DNA of 64,000 nt from Neoscytalidium dimidiatum (taxonomy: Eukaryota > Ascomycota > Dothideomycetes > Botryosphaeriales > Botryosphaeriaceae): positions 1,550,001 through 1,614,000 of the forward strand of contig CM074706.1 of NCBI GenBank assembly GCA_037367355.1, in the 5' to 3' direction. The translations under genes were made by a program, and so were the position numbers. Positions 34,318 to 46,633 of the stretch are shown here, one piece after another (the stretch's first letter is position 1; each line of letters begins with the position of its first letter). The notes beneath the pieces were generated by a model, which ran no database searches, was not told where the DNA came from, and worked only from the letters and a program-made list of their open reading frames with translations.

Positions 34318-37300
34318 ATGCCAGGCTCCGAGACCCCCGGGACCGACTCCTCGACCTTGCGCGAGCGCCGTCCTCAGCCAGATGGAAATACCGCTGCCAC
34401 GTCTCCGGACGATGCGGCCGCACGGGTGAGGGAGCTAAACGAAGAGGCTAAAGAGAAGAAGACCTACGGCAGGACTCCTGACGGAACCAGTTAGTTGTGC
34501 CCTCAGCGCGCCGCAGACTCGACCACTCAGTGCCTCCCCAAGTGCTAACCTTACCCCAGTCTTCACTGTGCCGCGCACCGAGGACATGGTGTCACAGCTA
34601 CTCAGCCCAACGCAACCGAAGAACCTTTCTGATCTGATCATCCTTGCTGTGCTGGGTGCCCATGTTCTGGCTCTCTGGCTGCTCCCGTCCACCGTGCGCA
34701 TTCCCTTCTTTGCCGCCGTCTTCCTCTTCTGGCGCGCAGGCTACAACGCGGGCATAGGATGGCTGTTGAAGGAGCAGTCGGAACATCTGAGGCTGGTGAA
34801 CTGGGCGCGCAAGTCGCGCATCTTCGAGCACCCTTCGACGGGGAGGAACCCGCACCCGAAGCTTTACGCTCTCCTCAAACGTGAGATGGAGACCAAGATC
34901 CCCGAAGACTACAAGTTTGAGGACGCTCCAATTGAGTACAATACCTGGCTCGTGTTCCGCCGAGTCGTAGACTTGATCCTGATGTGCGATTTTGTCTCGT
35001 ACTGTTGCTTTGCTGCCGCCTGCGGTGGCCGTCCCCAAGGTGAAGGTTTCGCCATGACCTTTGGTCGCTGGCTGGCTGGTTGGGCCCTCGTACTCTTCAA
35101 CCTCTGGGTTAAGCTCGATGCGCACCGTGTAGTCAAAGACTATGCCTGGTACTGGGGTGACTTCTTTTATCTCATCGACCAAGAGCTCACCTTCGACGGC
35201 GTCTTCGAAATGGCGCCCCACCCCATGTACTCGGTCGGCTATGCTGGCTTCTACGGCATCTCGCTTATGGCTGCCAGCTACAAGGTCCTGTTCATCTCCA
35301 TTATCGCCCACGCAGCACAATTCGCCTTCCTCTCGCTCGTAGAGAACCCCCACATCGAGAAGACCTACAACCCTCCACCCCCGAAGAAGCGCACCCTCAC
35401 CAGCGATAGTGACACCCGTCCAACCCTCGATGCCGGTCACGTGAATGGAGCGCCTCCCCTGGCGTCGTCTGCTCAGCCCTCGCCCGTGCACAATCTCATG
35501 GGCTGGCAGAATATTGACCTGCACCGAGTCACTGACGTCTCTGTCATCCTGTTTCAGCTCTACACGTTCGGCATCACGCTGCTCTCCCCTCGGACTCCGT
35601 TCTATCAAGCTCTCTTTGTCGCTCACGCAGTTGCTTGGAGGCTTTGGTTCTCGCTTGGAATTGACATTATTCTGAATGAGCAGTCCAATAAGAAGCGGTG
35701 GACTCGCCATTTCATTAAGTACGGAGAGAGCACTGAAGAGGCTTGGAGGCAATGGAAGGGGCTCTACCACCTGAGCTGCACCATGTGTGCTGCAAGCTTC
35801 ATTGCTGCCGCGTACAAGGTGTACTCGCTCCCTCCGGACTGGGAGTATGGTTTCGCTCTTCTGAGACACGTTCTTGGTGCTGCAATGATTGCGCTGCATA
35901 TCTGGACCTCTTTAAGCATTTATGAGAGTCTTGGCGAATTTGGCTGGTTCTTCGGTGATTTCTTCTTCGATCATGCACCAAAGCTCAACTACAGTGGTAT
36001 TTACCGCTTCCTCAACCAGCCTGAGCGCTTTCTTGGACTCGCTGGCGTGTGGGGTGCTGTTCTTATCACGTGGAGCAGAGCCATCTTCTTCCTTGCCCTG
36101 CTCAGTCATATTCTCACCCTACTGCACATCCAGCTCGTCGAACGGCCTCACATGGAGAAGCTGTACGGCCAAAGCCTTCGCCAAGACTCCGGTATTTCGA
36201 AGACTCTGAAGCGGTCTCTTCCTGCTCCGCTCCAGAACTGGCACGGTAATATGGACCGAGTGCTTGGTGACACTGTTGAATTCGTCGAAGACTTCATCGA
36301 TGCTGCTCGTCCTAAGCTCGCCGCTGGTGTTGAGACGATCGTCAAGGATGCCACTGACCTATTCAAGAGCTATCCAGCGCGTATCAGCATCACGCGTGTT
36401 GCACCTGACCTCGCAGGTCTTGACCCCAAGGATTACAGCCTCGAAGTCGAAGGCGAGCCCTCGTCTGTCTTAGCTGAACGCGAGCGTCGTACCGGCCGTG
36501 AAGGAGAAGATGCACGGGGCCCTCCTCGCAAGTACGCCGAATTCAAGACTTTGTCCTTCGAATACGGTGCGCCCATCAAGGTGCGCTGGACCGCGCCGCT
36601 CAACCATGGTAAGAAAGACTGGGTTGGCCTCTACATGGTCTCGGACAACCCATCTCGCGAAGTGACCCGCGTGGCCTCGCAGGGCCGCTGGATCGCCACC
36701 AATCCGGGCGAGTACGACAGCGTCCGTGCCGACGCGGGCATCATCGTCTCCGACCAGCTGGTCTCGGGCGCCCAGCGCAAGGACGGCGAGAAGAAGGACT
36801 TCTATACCGGCGAGATGGTCTTCTCGGGCGACAAGCTGTGGTGGACGACGGGCGTGTTCGAGTTCCGGTACCACCACGACGGCAAGCACAACGTCATGGC
36901 CATTTCGCTCCCCTTCGAGATCCGCATCGGCCGCTTCGACGAGGACGACATCGAGGTCCAGCTGCACCAGAGCATCTCCAACGGCAGCAATGCGTCGTCA
37001 CCCCGCCTTCCGCCGACCGAGCTCAACGGCTCGCTCATGGAGAGCAGCCTCCGCTCCGCCGTCGAGCAGGCCCTGCTGCCCGTCGTCCGCAACTGCTTCG
37101 ACCGCGACCCGGAAATCGCGCCGGAGACGGTCGATGAGGGGTTCGGGGGGCTGGTCGAGCGGGACGGCAAGTTCGCGAAGAGGGTCGTGTTCGCGGTCCA
37201 CCAGATGTTCGGCATCGAATTCGCGCCCGAGGTCGTCCAGGCGGATGGGTGCGTGAGGAACTTGGCGTGGCGCATCGTCAATGCGAAAAAGGTTCTGGTG

Positions 37301-37400
37301 AGTCATCGCGCTTCTCCTTCGTCTGTTTTGCGATCATGATTTTTTTTTTTTTTGATATCACATTGGACAGGGGAGAAAGAAGGCCGAGCTGTCGGCGTAG
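34318..37400 (+). CDS. CHO2: Phosphatidylethanolamine N-methyltransferase (979 aa)
   Basis: First methylation of phosphatidylethanolamine with S-adenosylmethionine in the ER, the entry to phosphatidylcholine by the methylation route. The model is join(34318..34489,34560..37297,37371..37400), with introns of 70 and 73 bp. The N-terminus is a disordered charged leader. Two tandem PEMT-type units follow, each ending in the family's acidic signature: [13 protein letters not shown] at about 319-331 and [11 protein letters not shown] at about 584-594. Each is preceded by hydrophobic spans ([36 protein letters not shown]). A C-terminal beta-rich domain ([20 protein letters not shown]) completes the fungal Cho2 plan. 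The last exon encodes only ten codons, ending GRKKAELSA. Length agrees with filamentous-fungal Cho2. Confidence 0.95.
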
Positions 37401-38589
37401 GATTCGTGGTGGCCAGTGTCTCTCGATATCCCGGCGGTGTGAGTTGATGTTGCGCGGGCGCGGCATCGACGCATCGCCTGAATTTTCTTTTACTTCTTTT
37501 ATCTTGACTTCTGTTCTGTTTAATGCTCCTCTGCTTCTATTGAGGAGGGCCGCTTTGCTGATGCTTTCACGCAATTCGTTCTGCAATAGGCCCCTTACAG
37601 CATGTCGAGTTCTGGTGGCAACACCACGCCCAGCGGGGCAAAGTACTAAAGAGCGCCCCAGCATTGAAGATTTGAGGGATGTCATCTCCGTCTGGTACAC
37701 ATCGTAGTTACGGAGAAATACGGTTGACGGAGAGGTGGAAGGCGAATGCGCGTTGTTGAGATACCAGTGGAGTACATTTATTCTTTTTTTTTTCCTTCTC
37801 TCTCGCATTCGGCTCACCCTTTCTCTGGAATTTTTGATTCATTGGCTTGAGTATGCGAGATTCCCTAAGATGGTTAAAACGGTGGGCGGTTTGTTCCTGA
37901 AGCATTTGTCTGTCCGTTTCTCCTTTTCTCGGTCCGTACTTTATGCATCTTTCGGTGGTGAGGGAACGGTCCGGATGAAGGGAAACATCAAAATCAAAAG
38001 GGAAACATGGCATCACATCATCATCATCATCATCATCCCCATATAAGAAGGTACTGAAAAGGTGAAGGGAATTAGTGTCAAATAGTGATAATGCACATCA
38101 AAAGAAATGTCAATGTACATCGCAATGACATCATTGCAAGAAACTCAGTTGTCTGTTTCTCCACCCATGGTTGATGAAGAAGGAAACGGAGAGGAATGCC
38201 TGTCGGAAACTGCCCTGAAAATATTCTCAGTCTTCGCGTCGTCCTTGCGTCCAAGTATTCTAAATCAGGAGCACAGTTGGGAGGTCATTCGTTTTCCGTG
38301 AAACTGCTACACAAACGAGGGCGTCTCGCATAACTCGGTAGCTTCGTATTACATTCACCACCTCCGCCGTCAATGAGCCCAATGAAGCCTTGGATTTTAG
38401 ATTCTTGGAAAGAATAACATCATGTCCTACGTAAAATGGCATATCGGCCCTTCCATGTCTGAGATCATGTTCTATGATCAGACTGAAAAGATTGATAAGC
38501 CTCCACTCGTTCTGGTCTCCTTGCATTCAGTCTTGCCAACGCCTTCTCGCGTTCGCCTTCGCTTGACGCCTACACTGCATACAGAAGCG
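37401..38589. other. Gene-poor 3' flank of CHO2
   Basis: AT-richer sequence with poly-T runs and a (CAT)7 microsatellite. The frames at 37.7-38.5 kb are not protein-like. The Ser/Thr-rich remnant of the decayed membrane-protein copy begins near its right end. Confidence 0.5.
38016..38036. repeat. (CAT)7 microsatellite
   Basis: Seven perfect CAT units in AT-rich intergenic sequence about 600 bp beyond the CHO2 stop codon. Confidence 0.9.
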
Positions 38590-39082
38590 AGTCCAGCCAT
38601 TACCACTATCTTCGACGGTGGGCTCTTCCGAGGACACCACCGGTACCCTTCCCACGGCTATATCTATTGTCTACAGCAAATCCGCATCCAGCCCCGATCG
38701 AAAAGAATCTGTTGTCACCATCGCACACATATGGTGCCGCTCCCAGCACCTCCGCGGCTGTGCCAGCCGGACTTGGTAAATCGGCGAAGATAGGGTTGGG
38801 TTTGGGGATACTGGTTGCTGTCATAATCATTCTTATATAGGGTATTGGGGCGTTCGTGCTCGGGAGACGGACAGTTGAGCGGCGTTGTAAGAGGACAAGG
38901 ATATGGAGAATCTATAGGAAGCGTAGTGAGGTGAAAACAAAGATGGCTTGCATGGTGTTAAGATATATGAGCTACCGGGGGATGACATGTTTAGGGAGCT
39001 GCTGACTGGAGTGAACCTCCAGGAAATGGAAGAAGTAAGGGAGCCGTTTGAACTGTGGTGTGATCTGCCACATGGAGGATGA
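38590..39082 (+). pseudogene. Decayed copy A of the Ser/Thr-rich single-TM membrane protein
   Basis: Read across frames, the segment gives a Ser/Thr-rich ectodomain (SSEDTTGTLPTAISIVYS), then a frame change, then a membrane span GLGLGILVAVIIILI broken by an in-frame TAG at 38838-38840, then GAFVLGRRTVERR, another frame change, and an acidic tail (YELPGDDMFRELL, EMEEVREPFEL). The intact gene at 28237-28887 has the same order and similar tail motifs (GAFIMGRRSSAKR; VHELPEQALQELP; EMEEQRPLAELPG). At least three disruptions make it a pseudogene. I do not reconstruct an intact version. Confidence 0.65.
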
Positions 39083-39953
39083 TGACGCTTAAGGACAGCA
39101 ACAATGGCGACTTTTTCTTCAGGTCGGATCATATTCTATGAAAAACGTCAAATATTGATTAATAGTATATTGACTTGGTTATCTGTAAATTTTGCGAGCC
39201 GTAGACTCAGTATTGTTTTCAGCTTAATGAGGCGGGATATCATGGCGAAGCCTCGCGACGAGGTCTCGAGCGTTGCCCATCGTACTGCTGTACTCAAGTT
39301 TCCTTCTGGCGTACAAATGCCCTTCCCCCACTCTCAGCTGCGATATCGTGCAACCATCAAAGCAAAAATAGTGTTCTCCAAATTAGCCTCGCTCTACGTC
39401 ACAGCCCCGAAGTCGCTCTTTATGAATACGCACCGATACTCAGCTGGACCCTTTCTTCTCACAATTTTCTTGGCTGTTTTGACTTCTCACTTTCGCGATA
39501 ACCCGAAATGCTCGCTTGAGTAGCTAGCTAAACGCTGTAAGGTACTTTGCTGGATCAACTTTGCTTCTTTCCATCATACCAGCCTCGAGCGAGCAAACTC
39601 ACAGCCACAGACTCGAATTCTGACGGGTTCGAGAGTCCCCTTGTTTGGAATCCGCAAACGCTCATGCGACCGTTCGGCCATAGTTAATCACTGGGGCAAT
39701 CCATGAGAGCCACGGATGTCATCACGTTATCGCTTAGTCCAGCAATCATTTACTACTCTATAAAAGCCATTTCTCGATCAAAAACATCAGGCATCAACGT
39801 GACTCCCGGTCTGAGTAGTCTCGCCGCATCTCAGACGAGCCGAAAAATCAGGTCAGTACGGATCTCGCGTCTTTACTAATTAGGACCAAAATCTTTCCAA
39901 AAAAAAAAAAAAAAAAAGAAACTAGTTTTCTGACTGTTCTAACTGTAACCAGC
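39083..39953. other. Intergenic between decayed copies, nothing coding seen
   Basis: AT-rich spacer with a 17-nt A run near 39900. The frame at 39104-39523 shows no recognisable protein. Confidence 0.5.
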
Positions 39954-40869
39954 ATGGTCTTCGATAATGTATTCATTTCTGACGATCCTGAAATGCCTGG
40001 CTGGACAGCTACACTAGATAGTATAGTGTAGCCACAAGAAATGGCAGAGAGCCAAATATCCACTCCGCAATCACAAACAGTCTCCGGTGCAGCTGTGATC
40101 TCCCCTCCTACAACTAATGTCGAATCTGCGACCGCATCCGCTACCTCGAGTCCTTTATTGCATACTGTCTGTTGGAGCAAAAACTCGTATGCATCTGTAT
40201 TCGTTGTCTGGCTTGTTCTGTCTGAAAGAGCGGAGGAGCTAAACTACCCAGCGGCGCTAGCGCCGCGCTAAGCGTACTTGCCATAACACTGTCAATGGTG
40301 CCGGAAGCTCATCGGGCGAGAGCGTATCCGAAGGAGATCCATCAGCCGATAATCGCTCAGGACACGCACCTGGTGAAGGACAGCAAGACATTTCTTTGAT
40401 CACCTTATCATACACTTCTCTGGTTACTTCTGCATGTACATCCACGATACCTGGCAGAGCTACAACCGGCGGGATAGCCGGGACGATTACTGGGCTATCT
40501 ATCCGGACACTTCCCTACAGTGACACCAGGAGAAGGAGGTCTTACTCTACTACAAAGAATGCACTCGGAATTGATTCACCCATAGGAGTCGTGATCATCT
40601 CCATAATACTGATTGGCAGCTTCGTGCTCGGTCGGAGGGCTCTTAAACAAACATCAATGCGTGAACCTTGGGAACATCACCGGCAAATATGGAGGTTCTG
40701 GAGGACAGGTCACCATTTTTAGCTTGACACCTGGGACTGGTCAAAGACTGGTCAAACGACACATGAACTGGCTGGAGAGGACGTGGTACGTGAGCTTCTG
40801 ACATAGGTCAAGATTGCCGAGATGGTTGAGGTGAGAGAGCCGGTAGAGTTACCATCCGCTCTTCAATAG
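39954..40869 (+). pseudogene. Decayed copy B of the Ser/Thr-rich single-TM membrane protein
   Basis: A Ser/Thr-rich region (ISTPQSQTVSGAAVISPP, SSSGESVSEGDPSADN) is followed by a membrane-like span (IGVVIISIILIGSFVLGRRALK) at about 40580-40660. After a stop at 40720-40722 and a frame change, the tail motifs appear (HELAGEDVVREL; KIAEMVEVREPVELP), ending at TAG 40867-40869. These match the tail of the intact gene at 28.2 kb and copy A in order and spacing. Several stops and frame changes interrupt the copy, so it is presumably non-functional. Confidence 0.6.
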
Positions 40870-42838
40870 GACCTATCAAGGAAGGAGGTGGCAGGGTGGA
40901 AAGGGGTATGGTGGGGATGAAACTGCCATTGAGGGCTGAAGTTCTACGGAAAATTGTGATTCACCAAATTACAATGCATATCTGTTCCTACCAATATTAA
41001 GATCTTATTAAGTTGCAAGGTTACGAGTATTTTTTACTCTCTAGAAAATACCTTCAATTATGGTATAAGGAAACCCTCTGCCTTAGGGCAGTGCCAGGGC
41101 ACTCTAATTAATCATAATGATGTTCTTATTCTTCTCCCTTTGGAATTGGGAGAACGCTGTTATGTCGGATAATAAGACGGTTAATCGTCATAGTTACATA
41201 ATCTATGCTATCCCCTGGATAGTTACTTCACATCCCCACAGTGACCGCCAATCCCATATCATTCATCTCTGCACCCTGTATTTCGGCGACAGCACCGCAA
41301 TTTGGCTTTCCTACGATCAGACCATCTCACTTAGGGTCGGAATATCACCCGGAGTAATCCTGCTGGGACTACGCACAGTAACAGGCTTCACGTTGTGCCA
41401 TCAGATAGCGAAACTGGATGAGTGCAGGGCTACCTGATGATTTCCGGTATGAGAAGATCCGAAATTTTTGCAGCCATTGAAGTGTGGAGATCACTGCAGA
41501 CGAGCATATGTGTGAGCTACCAACTGACTTAGACGCCTGGGAGATGGTCGAAAAAGATGTGCTGCAAAGTTACCTCCGGAATGAATGATGAACCTCGGTT
41601 GGATGCGGTACAAACCGGAAGAAGCTGGTGTGAAAGGGACCCCACCGTGTCATTCACGAATCGGCTGTGGGAACCGGACGGTAGTGGCTGTTAGTACACC
41701 CCCTGGCGAGCTGGGTGGTGGGGCTCACTTGTACCTAGTTCACATGGTTACACTGGAGGGTGCCGACAAACACTGGCCGGAGTCGGAGAATGCGCATTGG
41801 AAGGACAGACGAAAGAGTTATCCCGCATAGATCAATGAATAGATCAAAGCGAGCTCGAGGAATGCAGTTACGCAAACGAAGGCAAGGCTATATGAATGTA
41901 AGTGCGAGCAAGAATCTTCCAAACGTCACAGAGAGTCGCATTCATGTCTAAAGGCTCCTATGGCAATGAAGTCCACAGTGATATCTTTGGCTCGGTGCTG
42001 TAAGTAGCCATCAGGATACAAGAGCATCCTCGAATGATGGTTAAACACCGGAGAGTTGCGATTGTGCATCCCTTTTCTTCCGCTTCTTCCCATTTCTTTT
42101 TTTTTTTTCTAAGAAAGCTCAAGCCGAGACCTCAACCGTCTACATTCCCGCGTGGCGCCGTCTTGGGTAGCATGCGGTGTCAGCAGGACGCCTGCGAGGC
42201 GGTTCCGATAAAGTTATCTGATCCGTCTCACCGACCTGCCTTGGTCTTACTGGGCAGTGACCCACAGTGAAAGTCTCGAGCGGACCGTGGCGATTTTTCG
42301 GATCTCGCGCGGCTGATCTAAGAATCAGACGTGTTTATGCTGTAGCCGATGGCATGTGATGGGCAGTTTCCGATTCAGTTGCAAGCAGGAAACCGGATCC
42401 TTTAGGAAGGTGCAACTAGTTGACGGTAGTGGAGCTGAAAATCTGCCGACTCGGGGTTGATCGCGTCGCCAAGAATGGCCCGATGGCGAAGCGTCGTCCA
42501 ATTCGCTTGAAGGATTGCGGCACAGCTTTTCTTTTCCCACAATCTGTTCCCACAGGAGCTGCAGAAGCGAGGGTTTGACTTTGATAAGTCCAACACCGAT
42601 ACGAGCGATCGTCGAGAAATTTCACCTAAATGGGGTCTTCCGGGCACCGGTTGGAGTCGGAAGTCGTTGTGCTCACTGTAGGCGAAGCTTTGATGTTGGG
42701 CACGTCTTTCTTGTACCCGTTTCGGAATGCTTCGGCTCCTGCAGAGTTGCGTTCGATGGGAGGATCAGATAAGATTTCTGTGCTGCTCATGTATTGTCGT
42801 GGTCCCCACGATCTAGAGCGAGAGCTCTTCGTTTCGCC
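40870..42838. other. Gene-poor AT-rich region upstream of the glycosyltransferase gene
   Basis: About 2 kb. A short ELP-containing frame near 41504-41589 could be a further scrap of the membrane-protein family but is too weak to call. The remaining frames look random. A short T run lies near 42100. Confidence 0.45.
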
Positions 42839-43867
42839 ATGTCGTTACCCGGTCAGCTGCGTTTCGTCGCCATTTTGGTCGCCATCCTCACGTTCTTCCT
42901 CGTAGTCCTCGGCACGTTAACCTTCTACGACGCCGCAGGGAGCCCTGCAGGCGTGGTATGGGGGTTAAATCCATCGGCAGCTTCATCGCAGCCAGCAAAA
43001 GTTGACAGAATATTCGCAACCTACCTCACTTCGCCAGCAAACGCCACCAAGGACGATTCTGAGGACAACTACTTCGTCGCTACTCGCATGCTCACCTACC
43101 AAATGGTCCATGCTACGGAAACGCGCCTGCGCAAGCCCGTCCCCTTCGTCGTGTTCGTTGCGGAGTCGGTATCGACAAGCAAAAGGGAGCGCCTTACCAA
43201 GGACGGAGCAACGGTGATCGAGCTGAAGCACCTGGGAGCCGACTGGGTCAACCCGACAGAAGACCGGTGGTCCGACGTGATGACAAAGCTGCGCATGTGG
43301 GAGATGGAGCAGTATGGCCTCATTGCCTTCATCGACGCGGACAGTCTGCTCCTCGAGCCGGTCGACGCGCTCTTCGACGACCCGGCGGTCAGGGAATGTA
43401 AGACGAAAAAGACGGAGAGCAAAGTCAACGGCCCGCCTGAGCCCGAGACGTATGTCATGGCGGCAATCACACAGATCAACGAAGGCCATGACTTCCCGCC
43501 TGTGAATGTCCCGAAGGATCTACCGAACCCGTATTTCTTCAATGCTGGCCTGATGGTGTTTCGGCCGTCCAAGGAGATGTTCGAGTACTACAAGTGGTTC
43601 CTGGATCAACCTGGAGGTTTCGATCCCGGTCTTCCGGAGCAGGGGCTGCTGAACTGGGTGCATCAGGAGCTGGGGAACATGCTGTGGACGAAGATTGACC
43701 CAGTCTGGCACGTTCAGTATCCTAGCAAAAATGACATTGACCACGGCGTGAAGATGCTGCACGACAAATGGTGGAACGTCACGCACAAGAACGAGACGGA
43801 AGCGCTGTTCCGAACGTGGAGGTGGAGAATGGAAGGGTTCTACGAGGCGTATGATCGGCTTCACTAG
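42839..43867 (+). CDS. Golgi-type family 8 glycosyltransferase (GNT1/glycogenin-like), 342 aa
   Basis: Single-exon type II membrane protein. A short cytosolic N-terminus precedes one signal-anchor span (about 9-28, VAILVAILTFFLVVLG), so the catalytic domain should face the Golgi lumen. The fold signature of GT8 is present: an ATRMLTYQM-like helix near 81-89, the metal-binding DxD as IDADSLLLEP (Asp166, Asp168), PYFFNAGLMVFRPS at 231-244 and an EQGLLNW segment at 267-273. The substrate cannot be read from sequence; fungal relatives include N-acetylglucosaminyl- and glucosyltransferases. I chose the ATG at 42839 rather than the upstream in-frame one at 42794 because it places the hydrophobic anchor directly after the start. 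Confidence 0.85.
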   Translation: MSLPGQLRFVAILVAILTFFLVVLGTLTFYDAAGSPAGVVWGLNPSAASSQPAKVDRIFATYLTSPANATKDDSEDNYFVATRMLTYQMVHATETRLRKPVPFVVFVAESVSTSKRERLTKDGATVIELKHLGADWVNPTEDRWSDVMTKLRMWEMEQYGLIAFIDADSLLLEPVDALFDDPAVRECKTKKTESKVNGPPEPETYVMAAITQINEGHDFPPVNVPKDLPNPYFFNAGLMVFRPSKEMFEYYKWFLDQPGGFDPGLPEQGLLNWVHQELGNMLWTKIDPVWHVQYPSKNDIDHGVKMLHDKWWNVTHKNETEALFRTWRWRMEGFYEAYDRLH

Positions 43868-44621
43868 TTACCTAATCGGTCGAGAAATAGACCAGCATCT
43901 GGTTCGTCCGAACCAGAGTCGTGGGTACAACAGCGTGGCGAGAGCCTGTGCTGATCGTCCATGTGTGGCGCTTGTCTGGATTACCGCCGCTGTAGCTAGA
44001 ATGCCGTCTCAGCTGCGCGGAAAGAAAAATTTGTTCGGCGACTGCGCTGGATGAGGCGCGGAAATATAAGCGCCCTTGGCATGACAGTTGGGTTGATATT
44101 GGCCGGAGCGCTGCATACGCAGGCGTTGGACATGATGCGTGAACCCCTCCAATGTAAGACGTGGCCCATCTAGAGGAGAATAAGCGCAGGGTAGAGCGGC
44201 TGAACATAATGTCAGCGGAGCGACTTGCTGTCCACGGATTGCTGGCATGGGGGTATGTGGGATCCACACCTCCCAAGGCGGGAAAAGCCGCGATTTGGGA
44301 AGCGAGCGAAGTCGGGGTGCACGGCAGCAAACAGCCAAGCCGCCAGAAAGAATGGGGTTTCCGCCCCGGCCCAATGGCACCGAGCATTTGTCTAGGCGTA
44401 CACCATCGCTTTCGACTCTTGGCCGTGGGTATCTCGTTCGACTAAATGCACATTTTGCCGATACCTCCGTACATACTTATACCCCAGCCTCCCGTGCATG
44501 CCCGTACGCCTTCAATGTGCGAACATCGATCCACCCTTGCCCGCTTGGTCGATCGTGGCATTCCTTTTCCACCTGCATCTCAGCACGACACCTGAACACT
44601 TGGCTACTGAGCCTGATCATC
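43868..44621. other. Intergenic, promoter of the siderophore transporter gene
   Basis: About 750 bp without a credible frame. I looked for the ATCWGATAA iron-repressor (SreA-type) sites expected upstream of siderophore genes and found none. Confidence 0.5.
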
Positions 44622-46633
44622 ATGTCTGGGGCTCCTGTCATTTCCTTTCCCGGCGATGGGGTTAATCCTCCCGTCGCGGGGGCGAATCTTTCCCTATCTC
44701 TGGGCAAAGACCAACCTAATGAAGTACCAGAAGACAAGAAAATACCACATGAGCACGTTCTCGATACCGACCACAGCAGCGATGAGGAGAGCGTTCGTAT
44801 CCAAGACGGCGTCAAGCGTGTTGAGGCCATCACTCAGGCTTGGACCATGAAGGCCTTGTTCATCACCGGCATATTGTAAGATCGCCGATCATCTATACAT
44901 ATCAACTTCTGACCACATACAGCATCTACATTTGCACTTTCACCAACTCTTTGCAGCAACAGATCACCGGAAACCTGGGTATCTACGTGACTTCAAGTTT
45001 CTATCAGCACTCTCTTTACTCGACAACATCAGTGCTTTCCGGTGTCATCGCCGGAGTGTCGAAGTTCCCTATTTGCAAGCTCATCGATATCTGGGGACGA
45101 GTGGAAGGCTTCATCCTCATGACTTTCCTCACGGTAATCGGCTTGGTCATGATGGCTGCTTGCAAAAATGTCGAGACCTATGCAGCTGCGCAGGTAAAAC
45201 GTAGAGCCCCAGCTGGAAATGGATCCGTTGCTAATATCATCAGTGCTTCTACTGGGTGGGCTACAACGGCATGGGATACGTCATCAACGTCTTCCTCTCC
45301 GACATGACCACTCTGAGGAACCGGATGATCTTTTTCGGAATCAACGGAACGCCTTTCATCGCCAACGTATTCGCCGGGCCAGCCATCGCGCAGCTTTTCT
45401 ACGACCACAGCAGCTTTCGATGGGCATTCGGGTGCTTCGCAATCATTCTGCCTGTCGTCGCGGCCCCGGTAGCTGGCATGTTCATCTGGAGCAACGGGAT
45501 CGCGAAGAAGAAGGGCCTGCTCCCTCCAAGGCTTGCCAGCGGGCGGTCTGTGGGGCAGTCGGTCTACCACTATAGCAGAGAATTCGACGGTAAGTGATCG
45601 GAAAGTTCAATGTGAGAAGGGGGGGCTGCTGATAGGAAGTAGTCATCGGCCAGCTATTCCTGATTATCGGCTTGTGTCTGTTGCTCGTTCCCTTGACGCT
45701 GGCCGGCAGCGCGGTCAACAGGTGGGAGACGGGCTACATCATCGCCATGCTCGTTCTCGGCTTCGTCTTCATCGTCGTCTTCGTGCTGTGGGAGAGATTC
45801 GGGGCGCCCGTCACCTTCATGCCATACAAGTACATGAAAGACCGCACCGTCTTCGCGGCCTGCATCCTCTCCGGCACGCTCTTCCTCTCCTTCTAGTAAG
45901 CATCACTCCTCACACCCAACGGCTCAGAAAGCCCAGGACTAAGTGTTCGCCCAGCTGCTGGGACCTCTACTTCTCGTCGTACCTGCAAGTGGTGCACAAC
46001 CTCAACATCCGCGACTCGGGCTACATCGTCAACATCTACTCGCTGGGGTCCTGCTTCTGGGGCCCGTTCGTCGGGCTGATCATCCGCTACACGGGGCGGT
46101 TCAAGTGGCTGGCGCTGGCGGCGGTGCCGGTGTCGACGCTCGCGACGGGGCTGCTCATCCACTTCCGGCACCCGGGCACGGCCATCGGGTACGTGGTCAT
46201 GTGCCAGGTGCTGTCGGCGTTCGCGGGCGGCACGCTGGTCATGACGGAGCAGCTGGCGGCCATGGCGGCGGTGCCGCACAACGAGGTGGCGGCGGTGCTG
46301 GCGCTCGAGGCCATGTTCACCAGCATCGGCGGCGCCGTCGGCCAGTCCATCTCGGGCGCCATCTGGACCAACCTCATGCCCGGCAAGATGCTCGAGTACC
46401 TCCCGGAGCCGGAGAAGGCCAGCGCCGCGCTCATCTACGGCGACATCGTCACGCAGCTGTCGTACCCGGTCGGCAGCGCGGCGCGCGACGGCATCGTGCG
46501 GGCGTACGGGTACGTGCAGCGGCGCATGCTGATCGCGGGCGTGTGCTTCATGCCGGTCGCGCTGGTGTGCGTGCTCGTTTGGCGGGACATCAACGTCAAG
46601 AAGGTGCGGCAGACGAAGGGGAACGTGTTCTGA
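44622..46633 (+). CDS. Siderophore iron transporter, major facilitator superfamily (600 aa)
   Basis: Proton-coupled uptake of Fe(III)-siderophores at the plasma membrane, by analogy with the SIT/Mir family. The model is join(44622..44875,44923..45193,45244..45589,45643..45895,45955..46633), with four introns of 47-59 bp that all restore the frame. The cytosolic N-terminus is acidic (HSSDEESVRIQDGVKRVE), as is common in this family. The SIT signatures follow: IYICTFTNSLQQQ in the first span, CFYWVGYNGMGYVI, FWGPFVGLIIRYTGRFKW and AIGYVVMCQVL. About 14 spans are expected. The C-terminus has a short basic end (RDINVKKVRQTKGN). No siderophore synthetase lies nearby in the window, so uptake of foreign siderophores is possible, but synthesis genes could be elsewhere. 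Confidence 0.9.

Noticed and set aside
41504..41589. Possible third decayed copy of the membrane-protein tail (ELP motif)
   Set aside because: Only one short motif matches; too weak to separate from chance.
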